From positions 1,039,501-1,103,500 of the forward strand of contig NZ_CP039268.1 of NCBI RefSeq assembly GCF_009664085.1: a stretch of 64,000 nucleotides of DNA, read 5' to 3'. The notes beneath the pieces were generated by a model. It was not told where the DNA came from, searched no databases, and saw only the letters and a list, made by a program, of their open reading frames with translations. The stretch is from Thermochromatium tepidum ATCC 43061 (lineage in GTDB: Bacteria > Pseudomonadota > Gammaproteobacteria > Chromatiales > Chromatiaceae). Each line of letters begins with the position of its first letter. Within the stretch, counting starts at the first letter, position 1. The position numbers were made by a program, and so were the translations under genes. This document shows, one piece after another, positions 40,438 to 48,948 of this stretch.

Positions 40438-41555
40438 GGCAACTGCCCCAGCTCGGCTTTGGCTGGGCGGGTGCCCGGCACGGACGAGACGCCGGGGATG
40501 AGTCGGATCGGCTGACCGGGACGGATCTTCTCCTGACCCTCGGTGATCACGCGATCCCCAGGCCTCAGTCCCTCACGGACCTCGACCCAGCCGGGAATGC
40601 GCGTACCGATGCGGATCCGGATCTGTTCGGTCGTCAGCCCAGACGCGCCCTCCATGACCCGCAGTACGAAATGTTCCTGTCCGCGATGCAGGATCGCCGC
40701 CTCGGGGATGGTGAGCGACTCGCGCGGGTCGAGCATCAGCACCACCTGCATCAGGAGTCCAGGTTTGAGGCTGAGGTCGGGATTGGGCAGGATGGCGCGC
40801 ACCCGCACCGAGCGCGTGACCGGATCCACACGGCTGTCGATACTGCGCACTACGCCCTTGAAGACGCGTGTGCCGAAGGCCGCACTCGTGGCCTCGATGC
40901 CGAGTCCAGGCTGGAGCGCGGCGAGATGGACGCTGGAGACGCTAAAGTCGAGCTTCATGAGCCGGTCATCGTCAAGGGTCGTGATCAGATCCCCTGGTGT
41001 GACCAGTGCGCCCGGGCTGACGTTGCGCAGACCCAGCACGCCATCGAAGGGGGCCTTGATGAAGCGGTCGGCTAGGCGCGACTCGATGGCAGCGAACAGG
41101 GCGCGTGCCGTGTCGAGATCACGCTTACGCTCGTCGAGCAGGGATTCGGAGGCCGCGCGCTGGGCCACGAGCGACTTGACCCGGTTGTATTGTCGCTCGG
41201 CCTCACGCAGGCGCACGCCGGCCTCTTCCAGTAGGGCGTGCTCCTCGGCGCTGGTCATCTCGACCAGCGGGTCACCGGCGCGCACCCGCTGGCCATCCTC
41301 GAAGTGCACCACCGAGATGGTCTCAGTCACCTTGGAGGTGATGGTGACCGATTCATTGGCCTTGAGTGTGCCCAGGGCCTCGACCCGCTCGTCGAGCGAC
41401 TGGGCGCGCGTCTCGACCGCCACCACGGGCGTGACGGTCGGCGTGGCTCCGGGTTTGGCCGCCCAGGCACTTGGCGCAACTGGCCCGATCAGTAGCGGGA
41501 TCAGGATGGAAATCGAGAGAACGCGCATCAATCGGGACTCGATCTGTGCTGTCAT
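40434..41555 (-). CDS. RND efflux periplasmic adaptor (membrane fusion protein)
   Basis: 373 residues. A signal peptide/anchor lies at ~10-33 ('LSISILIPLLIGPVAPSAWA'). A split lipoyl domain follows ('VHFEDGQRVRAGDPLVEM' and 'FIKAPFDGVLGLRNVSPG') around a short alpha-helical hairpin (~100-155), then beta-barrel and membrane-proximal domains ending 'GDRVITEGQEKIRPGQPI'. It bridges the RND permease to an outer-membrane channel. It is the first gene of the two-gene efflux operon. M10 is an alternative start that would begin directly at the signal peptide. Confidence 0.92.
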   Translation of the reverse strand: MTAQIESRLMRVLSISILIPLLIGPVAPSAWAAKPGATPTVTPVVAVETRAQSLDERVEALGTLKANESVTITSKVTETISVVHFEDGQRVRAGDPLVEMTSAEEHALLEEAGVRLREAERQYNRVKSLVAQRAASESLLDERKRDLDTARALFAAIESRLADRFIKAPFDGVLGLRNVSPGALVTPGDLITTLDDDRLMKLDFSVSSVHLAALQPGLGIEATSAAFGTRVFKGVVRSIDSRVDPVTRSVRVRAILPNPDLSLKPGLLMQVVLMLDPRESLTIPEAAILHRGQEHFVLRVMEGASGLTTEQIRIRIGTRIPGWVEVREGLRPGDRVITEGQEKIRPGQPIRLIPGVSSVPGTRPAKAELGQLP

Positions 41556-41644
41556 GCATCACGCCGAGTGTGTCCAGGGGCGGTGGACGCGACACCCTAT
41601 GTTAGGTGTTCGGCTCTACGGAGAGTTCCTGGTGGCGCAGAAAC

Positions 41645-41682
41645 ACAACCGGCCCTGTCAGGGTAATGACAGGGCCGGTTGT
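41645..41682. terminator. Perfect 16-bp hairpin, probable terminator
   Basis: ACAACCGGCCCTGTCA (41645-41660), a 6-base loop, and its exact complement (41667-41682). It lies downstream of the leftward periplasmic-protein gene that ends at 41732, and upstream of the RND operon. On that strand it is followed by TGTTTCT, a weak U-tract. It is most likely the terminator of the upstream gene, insulating the efflux operon. Confidence 0.65.
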
Positions 41683-41731
41683 TGTCTCAGGGCCTTGCGC
41701 TGGGGTCAATCACTCGACCCGGTGCGCCGCT

Positions 41732-42265
41732 TCAATGGGTCTGGGTCGAAGACTCGACCGGGGCCTGGGCCTGATGCTGGGGCAGCTTAGCAAGATGGCG
41801 GCTCGGATGTTCGGCGCGACGTTCCTCGATCCAGTGCTTCATGGCCTCGCGGTGCTCCTCGATCCGCTGCTTGACCTGTTCGCGATAGGCGTCCATCTCG
41901 CGACGATGTGCCTCCAGTGAATCAGGCATGGCCGGGAACTGGCCGAGTTCTGGCCTCTTGGGGAGCTCGGACGCCTTCGGATACTCACCGAACTCAGGGG
42001 CGGCCGGAGGTTCAGGGGACGCGAGCCAGGCCGGACGGTTGCGGTCGAACCAGGCCCGTTGCTGCTCGAAGAACTGGCGTTGTGCCTCGAACGCCTCGCG
42101 CATGGCCTTGTCGTGTTGTTCAAACATCGCCTGTTGCTGCTCGATCAGGGCCTTGAACTGATCGGCACTTGGTGCAGTGGCTGGATAGGGCGCGGCATAC
42201 CAGGCAAGGGACGTGGTCGTGGTGGCGATGAGCGCGATGGCGGAGGCGGCTTGGATCAGCTTCAT
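41732..42265 (-). CDS. Exported helical hypothetical protein
   Basis: 177 residues. A signal peptide ('LIQAASAIALIATTTTSLA') is followed by an Ala/Pro/Tyr stretch, then two long Glu/Gln/Arg-rich amphipathic helices ('FKALIEQQQAMFEQHDKAMR' and 'MDAYREQVKQRIEEHREAMK') separated by a proline-rich segment with repeated 'PE.G..P' units. The mature protein is expected to be periplasmic and coiled-coil-like. I recognise no family. The start at 42265 has AAGGTG upstream. A near-consensus promoter precedes it and a perfect hairpin follows it, so it looks like a well-expressed single-gene unit. Confidence 0.72.
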   Translation of the reverse strand: MKLIQAASAIALIATTTTSLAWYAAPYPATAPSADQFKALIEQQQAMFEQHDKAMREAFEAQRQFFEQQRAWFDRNRPAWLASPEPPAAPEFGEYPKASELPKRPELGQFPAMPDSLEAHRREMDAYREQVKQRIEEHREAMKHWIEERRAEHPSRHLAKLPQHQAQAPVESSTQTH

Positions 42266-42367
42266 GTGACACACCTTAAAGTTCGAAAGACTTGTTCAAG
42301 GTTCGATGCACCGCATTTGAGTGTTTGGCGACAAGTAGCGATGCGTTCTGGTAGATCGATGTGGTTC

Positions 42368-42395
42368 ATTATATAAGAAAATTATGAAATATCAA
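42368..42395 (-). promoter_or_regulatory. Predicted strong sigma70 promoter of the helical exported protein
   Basis: On the minus strand: TTGATA (42395-42390), a 16-base spacer, and a perfect TATAAT (42373-42368). The surrounding 40 bases are strongly AT-rich against a GC-rich chromosome. It predicts a start near 42361 and a ~95-base leader for the gene starting at 42265. Confidence 0.65.
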
Positions 42396-42451
42396 TAGCT
42401 AATACCCTGGCCGACCTCGGAGGGGATCTGGGGACAATCTTGGCAGACGGT

Positions 42452-42886
42452 CTAGGCGCGGACCTCTCGGTGGTCGATGCAGTCGAGATAGCCGGCCTCG
42501 TCAAAGGGCAGGCGCTGATGCTGAACGCGCCAGAGCGACTCGGCCAGACACTCCATGATCGCATGCTCGACCTGATGCGGATCGCCGAGGTGGGTAAGCA
42601 AACGCTGGTAGCGTTCGCGGATACCCCGCGGCTGATCGATACTGAGCTGTTCAAGAATCGCCAGATGGAGTCCCAGATGCAGAAAGGGATTGGTCTGGCC
42701 CAGTTCGGGCGGAAAGTCCTGATCAAGCGCGCGGGTGCCATCCTCTAAAAACGGCCAATACTCTGGGTGACGACGCATCAGTTCGACGATTTGGGATTCA
42801 ATCGGCCCTAACGGCGCCTGGGCCTTAGCCTTGCGCCAGGCCTCGAGAAAGATCCGGCGGTGTGTCTGACGGTCAGTGCTGAACAT
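42452..42886 (-). CDS. DUF1841 family protein
   Basis: 144 residues matching the DUF1841 family (PF08897): 'MFSTDRQTHRRIFLEAWRKA', 'HPEYWPFLED', 'NPFLHLGLHLAILEQLSIDQP' and 'HAIMECLAESLW'. The His-rich helical core ('FLHLGLHLAI', 'VEHAIMECL') suggests a four-helix bundle that might bind metal, but no function is established. The ATG at 42886 lies within the end of nth (14-base overlap), and DUF1841-nth linkage is common in gammaproteobacteria. A longer in-frame reading upstream is just nth in another frame. Confidence 0.85.
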   Translation of the reverse strand: MFSTDRQTHRRIFLEAWRKAKAQAPLGPIESQIVELMRRHPEYWPFLEDGTRALDQDFPPELGQTNPFLHLGLHLAILEQLSIDQPRGIRERYQRLLTHLGDPHQVEHAIMECLAESLWRVQHQRLPFDEAGYLDCIDHREVRA

Positions 42887-43547
42887 GGTCAAGGGTGTTG
42901 GATGGAGCGGGGTGAGGTGGGGTTTTGTCCGGATACTCGCACAGGTCGGCGATGAGACATTCTGGGCAACGCGGTTTGCGCGCGGTGCAGACATAGCGTC
43001 CGTGCAGGATCAGCCAGTGGTGGGCATTGCGCTGAAACTCGCGCGGAACCTGATTCAAAAGCCCCTGCTCGACCGCCGCCGGCGTCTTGCCCGGTGCCAA
43101 TCCGGTACGATTGGCGAGCCGGAAGATATGGGTGTCGACCGCCATGGTCGGCTCGCCAAAGACGGTGTTGAGAATGACGTTGGCGGTCTTGCGTCCGACG
43201 CCGGGTAGCGCCTCCAATGCTGCCCGGTCGCGCGGAACCGCGCCACCATGACGTTCGATCAGGAGCGCGCAGGTCCGAAGGATATTGCGCGCCTTGGTGT
43301 TGAATAGACCGATGGTGCGGATATGCGCCTTGAGTCCGTCCTCGCCCAGGGCCAGGATCGCCTCCGGTGTATTGGCGCGGGCGAAGAGTCTGGCTGTGGC
43401 CTGATTGACGCTCTTATCTGTCGCCTGAGCTGAGAGCATCACGGCGATCAGTAGCTCGAATGGGGTGCGATAGACGAGCTCGGTCCTAGGGTTCGGATTG
43501 ACTGTGCACAAGCGGGCGAAGATTTCATGACTTTTCTCGGCATTCAT
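42873..43547 (-). CDS. nth: Endonuclease III
   Basis: 224 residues. A DNA glycosylase/AP lyase that removes oxidised pyrimidines in base-excision repair. The helix-hairpin-helix 'LPGVGRKTANVI' contains the catalytic Lys. The catalytic Asp is in 'AVDTHIFRLANR'. A [4Fe-4S] cluster is bound by C-x6-C-x2-C-x5-C ('CTARKPRCPECLIADLC'). The start at 43547 gives 'MNAEKSHEIFARL', in register with E. coli Nth. The frame continues upstream for ~90 codons, but that stretch is antisense to the lytic transglycosylase gene and has no homology. Confidence 0.96.
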   Translation of the reverse strand: MNAEKSHEIFARLCTVNPNPRTELVYRTPFELLIAVMLSAQATDKSVNQATARLFARANTPEAILALGEDGLKAHIRTIGLFNTKARNILRTCALLIERHGGAVPRDRAALEALPGVGRKTANVILNTVFGEPTMAVDTHIFRLANRTGLAPGKTPAAVEQGLLNQVPREFQRNAHHWLILHGRYVCTARKPRCPECLIADLCEYPDKTPPHPAPSNTLDHVQH

Positions 43548-43644
43548 GGTTGCATTGTTGGTTTGAGTGTCGTTTGATGCATCATCATCGGCCCGATCAT
43601 GATTCTTCTGGATCATCCCAGCTGTCTTGAAATCTGGGCTTTTC

Positions 43645-44421
43645 ATGCAAACTCTGATGAACCAGAAACCGATCGCTCGATTGTCCACGCTGCTGTTTGC
43701 GCTGATCCTTCCGCTGTCCGTTCTCGCTGAGGGCGAGAACGCAGCGGTAAGCCCGGTCGATCCGGGTCGGCCGCTGCTGCCGACGCCGCCCGACCGGCCC
43801 AAGCCTAGCCGCACCCAGGTTCAGGCCATGATTCCGGAGGTCGCTCGGCGTCATGGTGTCGAGGAGGCGCTGGTGCATGCGGTGGTGGCCGCCGAGTCGG
43901 ACTATGATGCCCACGCCGTCTCGCAGGCCGGTGCCGTGGGCCTGATGCAGCTCATGCCGCCGACCGCCGCCGACTATGGTGTGACCTCGCTGGACGATCT
44001 GTTCGATCCCAAGATCAATCTCAATACCGGCACCCGCCATCTCAAGCGCTTGCTGCGCAAGTACAATGACGACTATGGGCGCGTCATCATGGCCTATAAC
44101 GCGGGCGAGGGCGTGGTCGATCGCACCAACAGCCAGGTCACCTATCTGGAGACGCTCAACTACACCGAGGCCGTCATCCGTCACTATCGGCGCAATGGCG
44201 GGACAGCGCCTACGCAGGCCGCGCTCGAACAGGTGCAGGCACTGCGCGGCGTGCGCAACGCCGGACAGGCCCGGCGGCTGTTGAAAAAATATCTCGACCC
44301 ATCACTCTTATCACTCAAGGTCCAGCCGACGTTGGACGTGCGCTATCTCAATCCGGCCCTCCACGACAGCGCTCCAGAGAGTAGGCCCATGTTCGAACTC
44401 GACAAGACCATCATTCGCTGA
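43645..44421 (+). CDS. Lytic transglycosylase (SLT domain)
   Basis: 258 residues. An exported murein-cleaving enzyme of the Slt/MltC-E-like family 1. The signal peptide 'LSTLLFALILPLSVLA' is followed by a proline-rich linker. The SLT domain (~65-185) has the catalytic Glu in 'VVAAESDYDAHAVS' and the family motifs 'GAVGLMQLMPPTA', 'NLNTGTRHL' and 'MAYNAGEG'. The C-terminal ~70 residues are unassigned. The start could be ATG 43645 or ATG 43657; both give a signal peptide and neither has a strong ribosome-binding site. It is divergent from nth. Confidence 0.9.
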   Translation: MQTLMNQKPIARLSTLLFALILPLSVLAEGENAAVSPVDPGRPLLPTPPDRPKPSRTQVQAMIPEVARRHGVEEALVHAVVAAESDYDAHAVSQAGAVGLMQLMPPTAADYGVTSLDDLFDPKINLNTGTRHLKRLLRKYNDDYGRVIMAYNAGEGVVDRTNSQVTYLETLNYTEAVIRHYRRNGGTAPTQAALEQVQALRGVRNAGQARRLLKKYLDPSLLSLKVQPTLDVRYLNPALHDSAPESRPMFELDKTIIR

Positions 44422-44437
44422 AATCGTTGATCAGGGT

Positions 44438-44884
44438 ATGAATCAAACAATCCAAAAACTGCGCCAGATTGCTCAGGACAGCACCCTAAGCGCCGAGGAC
44501 AAGGTCATTGAGCGGCATGAGATCCAAGCCTCCTGTGCGGAGCTGGCCGCGCCCCTGGTTCAGGCCTTTCGGGATGTCGCAGGTGAGTTCGTGCGCGTCT
44601 CGGTACTCAGCCGTATTTGGCCCGGCGACTATGACCGTCGCGATGATCGCGTTTCCGGATTGTTAATCCAGTGGATCGGTCCGGAGTCCGCCCCACATGG
44701 GCTGAAGCTGGCCGTGCCCAATGGTTCGCTCACCTTCGAGGTGACACTCAAGCGCGACGGCTCGCCTGTCTTTACCTGCGTGCGCGACACGCTCGGGCAG
44801 CGTCCTGCGATCATGGACTTCGCCAACCGCGACGATTGGCTGGAGTTCTTTTATAAATCCATCGCCGATCTGGTGGAACTTTGA
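44438..44884 (+). CDS. Conserved hypothetical protein
   Basis: 148 residues, cytoplasmic, no signal peptide. The helical first third ('SAEDKVIERHEIQASCAELA') is followed by a mixed alpha/beta region ('LSRIWPGDYDRRDDRVSGLL', 'MDFANRDDWLEFFYKSIADL'). I do not recognise the family. It sits 16 bases after the transglycosylase gene and 17 before the OmpA-like lipoprotein gene, in the same direction, so cotranscription with cell-wall functions is likely. No catalytic motif is visible. Confidence 0.7.
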   Translation: MNQTIQKLRQIAQDSTLSAEDKVIERHEIQASCAELAAPLVQAFRDVAGEFVRVSVLSRIWPGDYDRRDDRVSGLLIQWIGPESAPHGLKLAVPNGSLTFEVTLKRDGSPVFTCVRDTLGQRPAIMDFANRDDWLEFFYKSIADLVEL

Positions 44885-44901
44885 CGGACAGGGGCAACCG
44901 C

Positions 44902-45579
44902 ATGACTCGACTGAATACCAGGACACTAGTTCTCTCCGGCGTGGCTGCCGCACTCGTCAGTGGCTGTGCCGCCGATGGCTCGGGTCTGACCGAGACCGGG
45001 CGCAGCGCCGCTATTGGCACCACGGCGGGCGCGGCGACCGGTGCACTCATCGGCTCGCTGAGCGGCGACGCAGGCAAGGGGGCACTGATCGGTGCCGTGG
45101 GCGGTGCCCTGGTCGGGACCATGGTCGGTTCCTACATGGAGGAGCAGAAGCGCGACTTCGAGCGACAGCTTGCACCCGAGATCGCCGGCGGCGTCATCCG
45201 GGTCCAGAAGTTGCCCGACAATCAGCTCCTAGTCGGTATGACCAGCGCGACCGCCTTCGAGGTCGACTCCGACCGCATCCAGCCGAGTTTCTACAGCACG
45301 CTCGACAAGATCTCGGCCATCGTGCGCAAGTACGGCAAGACCCAGCTCGCCGTCTCGGGTCATACCGACAGTACGGGATCGGCGGCCTACAATCAGACGC
45401 TCTCTGAGCGGCGCGCCGCCTCGGTCGGATACTATCTTGAGCGTAGTGGCGTGCTACCGCAGCGCATCTATTTGTCCGGCTACGGCATGAATCAGCCCAT
45501 CGCCAGCAACGCCACAGAGCAGGGGCGGCGACTCAACCGACGGGTTGATATCGTCATCATACCGATCACCCAGGGGTGA
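44902..45579 (+). CDS. OmpA-family outer-membrane lipoprotein (YiaD-like)
   Basis: 225 residues. The lipoprotein signal ends at lipobox 'LVSG-C22'. Glycine-rich repeats (~35-85, 'GTTAGAATGALIGSLSGDAG' type, a glycine-zipper domain) follow, then a C-terminal OmpA peptidoglycan-binding domain (~110-225) with 'AVSGHTDSTGSAAYN' and 'SERRAASV'. The domain order matches YiaD/PAL-like envelope lipoproteins that tether the outer membrane to murein. The ATG at 44902 is chosen for the signal peptide. It is followed by a strong intrinsic terminator. Confidence 0.9.
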   Translation: MTRLNTRTLVLSGVAAALVSGCAADGSGLTETGRSAAIGTTAGAATGALIGSLSGDAGKGALIGAVGGALVGTMVGSYMEEQKRDFERQLAPEIAGGVIRVQKLPDNQLLVGMTSATAFEVDSDRIQPSFYSTLDKISAIVRKYGKTQLAVSGHTDSTGSAAYNQTLSERRAASVGYYLERSGVLPQRIYLSGYGMNQPIASNATEQGRRLNRRVDIVIIPITQG

Positions 45580-45587
45580 CGGATACC

Positions 45588-45613
45588 AAAAACGCGGCCT
45601 GGGCCGCGTTTTT
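45588..45613. terminator. Bidirectional intrinsic terminator
   Basis: AAAAACGCGGCC (45588-45599) and GGCCGCGTTTTT (45602-45613) form a GC-rich hairpin flanked by A-run and T-run. It works on either strand: for the OmpA-like lipoprotein operon ending at 45579 (+) and for cydABX ending at 45632 (-). Confidence 0.9.
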
Positions 45614-45631
45614 CGTGGGTGTGTCCGAGGT

Positions 45632-45751
45632 TCAGCGGGATCGCTCGTCGTCAGCCGTGCCCTGACACTGATCAGACTCATACCAGAGTACATTGATGAC
45701 GCCGAAGGCCAGCGCCAGGAGGACGCCGAGTATCCAGGAGAAGTACCACAT
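45632..45751 (-). CDS. cydX: Cytochrome bd oxidase small subunit CydX
   Basis: 39 residues. It begins 'MWYFSWILGVLLALAFG' and continues 'VINVLWYE', the CydX/YbgT signature. The single transmembrane helix (~3-23) is followed by the invariant W-Y-E and a short polar tail. CydX stabilises the haem groups of the CydAB quinol oxidase in the inner membrane. The gene lies 80 bases after cydB on the same strand, with GAGGAA 8 bases before the ATG, and directly precedes the shared terminator. It is easily missed because of its size. Confidence 0.92.
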   Translation of the reverse strand: MWYFSWILGVLLALAFGVINVLWYESDQCQGTADDERSR

Positions 45752-45831
45752 GGCTTGTTCCTCGATGAATCAACGGATGACTTGAACCTGTCGCCGGAAC
45801 ATCGTTGGGGTTCGGCGACAGGAAAGGGCGC

Positions 45832-46974
45832 TCAATAGGCGAGATGATCCTGCGCGCGGATCTCCTCGACCGTCACCCGCCGCCACATCTTGGCATAGGT
45901 CCAGGTGGTATAGGCCAGGATCAGCGGCACGAAGATCACCGCGGCCCAGAACATCACCGTCAGGGTCAGATGGCTTGAGACCGCGTCCCAGACCATCAGA
46001 CTGCTGTTGGGGTTGGTACTCGACGGCATGATGAAGGGGAACATGGACGCGCCAGCGGTGACGATGATCCCGGTCAGCCCCAGGCTGCTGGCGACCAGAC
46101 CCCAGCCGGGCCGGTCGGACATCGAGGCCAGCACCGCCAGCCCCATCCCTGCAAAACCCAGTAACGGGAACAGCAGCGTCCAGGGGTAGGCCGAGTAGTT
46201 GGCCAACCAGGCGAAGCCCTCGCGCACGACCTCCTTGGTCAGCGGATTGGGCGTGGCATCCAGTGCCGGCATCGAGACGACCTTGTAGCCATCCACCCCG
46301 ATCGTCAGCCAGACACCGGCCAGCGCAAAGGCGACGATGGTGGCCAGACCTACCTTCTTGGCCACGCCCTTGGCCCGGCCTGCGATCGGCTCCTCCGTGC
46401 GCAACTGGAGCCAGATCGCCCCATGCGTGACCAGCATCCCGAGGCTGATCAACCCGGCCAACAGCGCAAAGGGGTTGAGCAGTCCGAAAAAGCTGCCGCT
46501 GTAATAGGGGCGCAGCAGGTCGTCGAGATGGAAGGGCACGCCCTGGAGCAGATTGCCGAAGGCGATGCCGAACACCAGCGCCGGTACCGCGCCGCCGACG
46601 AACAGGCCCCAGTCCCAGGCGTTGCGCCAGCGCGGATCAGCGATCTTGCTCCGATAGTCGAAGCCGACCGGGCGGAAGAAGAGCGCAAACAAGGCAAGCA
46701 GCATCGCAAAATAAAAGCCGGAGAAGGCCGCGGCATAGACCAGCGGCCAGGCAGCGAAGATGGCCCCGCCGGCCGTGATCAGCCACACCTGATTGCCGTC
46801 CCAGTGGGGACCTATGGTGTTGATGATGACGCGGCGCTCCTCGTCGGTCTTGCCCAAGAAGGGCAGCAGGGCCCCCACGCCCATGTCCAGCCCATCGGTG
46901 ACGGCAAAGCCGATGAAGAGCACACCCACGAGCACCCACCAGATGAACTTCAGGGTTTCATAGTCGAGGATCAT
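45832..46974 (-). CDS. cydB: Cytochrome bd ubiquinol oxidase subunit II
   Basis: 380 residues, inner-membrane subunit II with nine transmembrane helices. The start 'MILDYETLKFIWWVLVGVLF' and 'GFAVTDGLDMGVG' are diagnostic, as are 'RRVIINTIGPHWDGNQVWLI' and 'RPVGFDYRSK'. It forms the heterodimer with CydA in the bd-type terminal oxidase, which reduces oxygen at low tension and helps resist NO, sulfide and peroxide. It starts 15 bases after cydA. For an organism living at oxic/sulfidic boundaries, a sulfide-tolerant oxidase is a good fit (inference). Confidence 0.97.
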   Translation of the reverse strand: MILDYETLKFIWWVLVGVLFIGFAVTDGLDMGVGALLPFLGKTDEERRVIINTIGPHWDGNQVWLITAGGAIFAAWPLVYAAAFSGFYFAMLLALFALFFRPVGFDYRSKIADPRWRNAWDWGLFVGGAVPALVFGIAFGNLLQGVPFHLDDLLRPYYSGSFFGLLNPFALLAGLISLGMLVTHGAIWLQLRTEEPIAGRAKGVAKKVGLATIVAFALAGVWLTIGVDGYKVVSMPALDATPNPLTKEVVREGFAWLANYSAYPWTLLFPLLGFAGMGLAVLASMSDRPGWGLVASSLGLTGIIVTAGASMFPFIMPSSTNPNSSLMVWDAVSSHLTLTVMFWAAVIFVPLILAYTTWTYAKMWRRVTVEEIRAQDHLAY

Positions 46975-46989
46975 GATTCGGTCTCCAGC

Positions 46990-48594
46990 CTAGTCGAGCG
47001 GTTTGTGCGGGGCCAGCGCCGGGGCCATGCCGCCCGCTGGACCGGCGCTGCGCTCGTGATGATAGTGCCCGGTATGCAGTGAGCTCGGACCCAGACGCGC
47101 GAACTTGAACATCAGATAGATCTCGATCAGGAACAACAGGGTATAGAAGAGGATGAATCCCGAGAGACTGATGACCAGATCGTTTGCTGTCAGGCTGGAT
47201 GCAGCAATCGATGTCGGTAGTACCTCGCCGATGGCCCAGGGCTGACGTCCGAACTCGGCGACGAACCAACCGGTCTCGGCGGCGATCCAGGGCACCGGGA
47301 TGCTATAGAGGAAGAGGCGCAACAACCAACGTTGCTTTTCGATGACGCGCTTGGCGTTGAAATAAAAACCCAGTGCCAAGAGCAAGAGCATCCAGACACC
47401 AGCCCCGACCATGATGCGGAAGGTCCAGAACAACGGCGCGACCTCGGGGATGGAATCCTTGACGGCCAGTTGGATCTGCTCCTCGCTGGCCGTGGCCGGA
47501 TTCTCGGTATAGCGCTTGAGCAACAGACCGTAACCGAGGTCCTTCTTGTGTTGCTCGAAGACGGCGCGGTTTTCAGGGGTGTCCTCGCCGCTGCGCAGCC
47601 GCTCCAGATACGCATAGGCGATCATACCGCTGCGAATGCGCACCTCGTGCTCGCGCATCAGGTCATTGAGGCCCTTGACCTCCTGGTCGAAGGACCGGGT
47701 GGCGATCAGCCCCAAAAGCCAGGGGATCCGGATGGCGTCATGGGTCTCCTGCGCCTCGTTGCTGGGGTGGCCATAGACCGTAAAACTGGCCGGGGGTGGC
47801 TGGGTGTGCCATTCGGCCTCGATCGCGGCGAGCTTCACCTTCTGCACATCGCCGACCTCATAGCCGGACTCGTCGCCAAGCAGGATGACCGAGAGGATAG
47901 AGGCCAGGCCAAAGCCCACCGCCACCGAGAACGAACGCTTGGCGAAGGCCAGGTCGCGCCCCTTGAGGATGTACCAGGAACTGATACCGAGCACGAACAT
48001 GGAGGCGGTCACATAGCCCGCGGCGACCGTATGCACGAACTTGACCTGGGCGACCGGGTTAAACAGCAGCTCGCTGAAGCTGGTCATCTCCATGCGCATG
48101 GTCTCGTAGCTGAACTCGGCGCCGACTGGATTCTGCATCCAGCCGTTGGCGACCAGGATCCAGAGCGCCGAGAGGTTGGAGCCGAGCGCGGTCAGGAAGG
48201 TGACGACCAGATGCTGGCGCTTGGAGAGCCGCTCCCAGCCGAGGAAGAACAGGCCAATGAAGGTCGACTCTAGGAAAAAGGCCATCAGGCCCTCGATGGC
48301 GAGCGGTGCGCCGAAGATGTCACCGACATAGTGGCTGTAATAGGCCCAGTTGGTCCCGAACTGGAACTCCATGGTCAGGCCGGTGGTGACACCCAGGGCA
48401 AAGTTGATGCCGAACAGCTTGCCCCAGAACTTGGTCATATCCCGGTAGATCTCGCGACCGGTCATGACATAGACGCTCTCCATGATCACCAGGATCCAGG
48501 AGAGTCCGAGCGTCAGTGGAACGAAGAGGAAGTGATACATCGCCGTGATGGCGAACTGCCATCGCGAGAGTTCGACCATGGTACCGTCGAGCAT
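46990..48594 (-). CDS. cydA: Cytochrome bd ubiquinol oxidase subunit I
   Basis: 534 residues, haem-bearing subunit I. It follows E. coli CydA closely: '[15 protein letters not shown]' with haem ligand H21, '[15 protein letters not shown]', '[18 protein letters not shown]', and the second haem ligand in '[12 protein letters not shown]'. The Q-loop runs from '[10 protein letters not shown]' through '[15 protein letters not shown]' and is of the long type; the late Met ligand is in 'FRIMVGAG'. It oxidises quinol at the periplasmic face and reduces O2 to water. First gene of cydABX. Confidence 0.97.
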   Translation of the reverse strand: MLDGTMVELSRWQFAITAMYHFLFVPLTLGLSWILVIMESVYVMTGREIYRDMTKFWGKLFGINFALGVTTGLTMEFQFGTNWAYYSHYVGDIFGAPLAIEGLMAFFLESTFIGLFFLGWERLSKRQHLVVTFLTALGSNLSALWILVANGWMQNPVGAEFSYETMRMEMTSFSELLFNPVAQVKFVHTVAAGYVTASMFVLGISSWYILKGRDLAFAKRSFSVAVGFGLASILSVILLGDESGYEVGDVQKVKLAAIEAEWHTQPPPASFTVYGHPSNEAQETHDAIRIPWLLGLIATRSFDQEVKGLNDLMREHEVRIRSGMIAYAYLERLRSGEDTPENRAVFEQHKKDLGYGLLLKRYTENPATASEEQIQLAVKDSIPEVAPLFWTFRIMVGAGVWMLLLLALGFYFNAKRVIEKQRWLLRLFLYSIPVPWIAAETGWFVAEFGRQPWAIGEVLPTSIAASSLTANDLVISLSGFILFYTLLFLIEIYLMFKFARLGPSSLHTGHYHHERSAGPAGGMAPALAPHKPLD

Positions 48595-48948
48595 GAGCGA
48601 GTCTCCTGAAATCCAGCACTGGATGTCGCGGAAGGTTGGCTACATCGACGCGACTCCGACAGAGCCGCGCCATGACGGGAGACTATACCGGATTGGGCTT
48701 CTCGGGAATAACCTGATTCAGCTTTCGTTCATGTTTTGAAGCGTTCACGCCCGATGACCAGCCGCCACACGGTCGCCGAGTTTCCACCTGATGAATGCCT
48801 ACCGGGAGGGCGGCGCTCGCCGCAGCCGCAAGGGTGCAGTGAAACTGGACGCGCTGAAGCAGGACGTCGAGTGTGTTCCTGTTTGGGTAGGAAAGGGGTC
48901 CACTGATGGAACGGAGGCGGGTCTATGTTGGGGCGTGGTCTTTTGAGG
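48595..48948. other. cydA upstream region with a possible coding relic
   Basis: 354 bases between cydA and the NifX-like gene. The part nearest cydA should hold its promoter: on the minus strand TATAGT (48687-48682), with TTATTC 18 bases further upstream, is a plausible but weak sigma70 pair. No FNR-type TTGAT-N4-ATCAA box was found. The stretch 48790-48950 read rightward gives 'GAVKLDALKQDVECVPV' in one frame without a start. That reading vaguely resembles transposase tails, but I cannot assign it. Confidence 0.35.

Noticed and set aside
41732-42265. Possibility that the helical exported protein is a sulfur globule envelope protein
   Set aside because: Known sulfur globule proteins of purple sulfur bacteria are Gly/Tyr-rich with repeats; this one is Glu/Gln/Arg-rich and helical.
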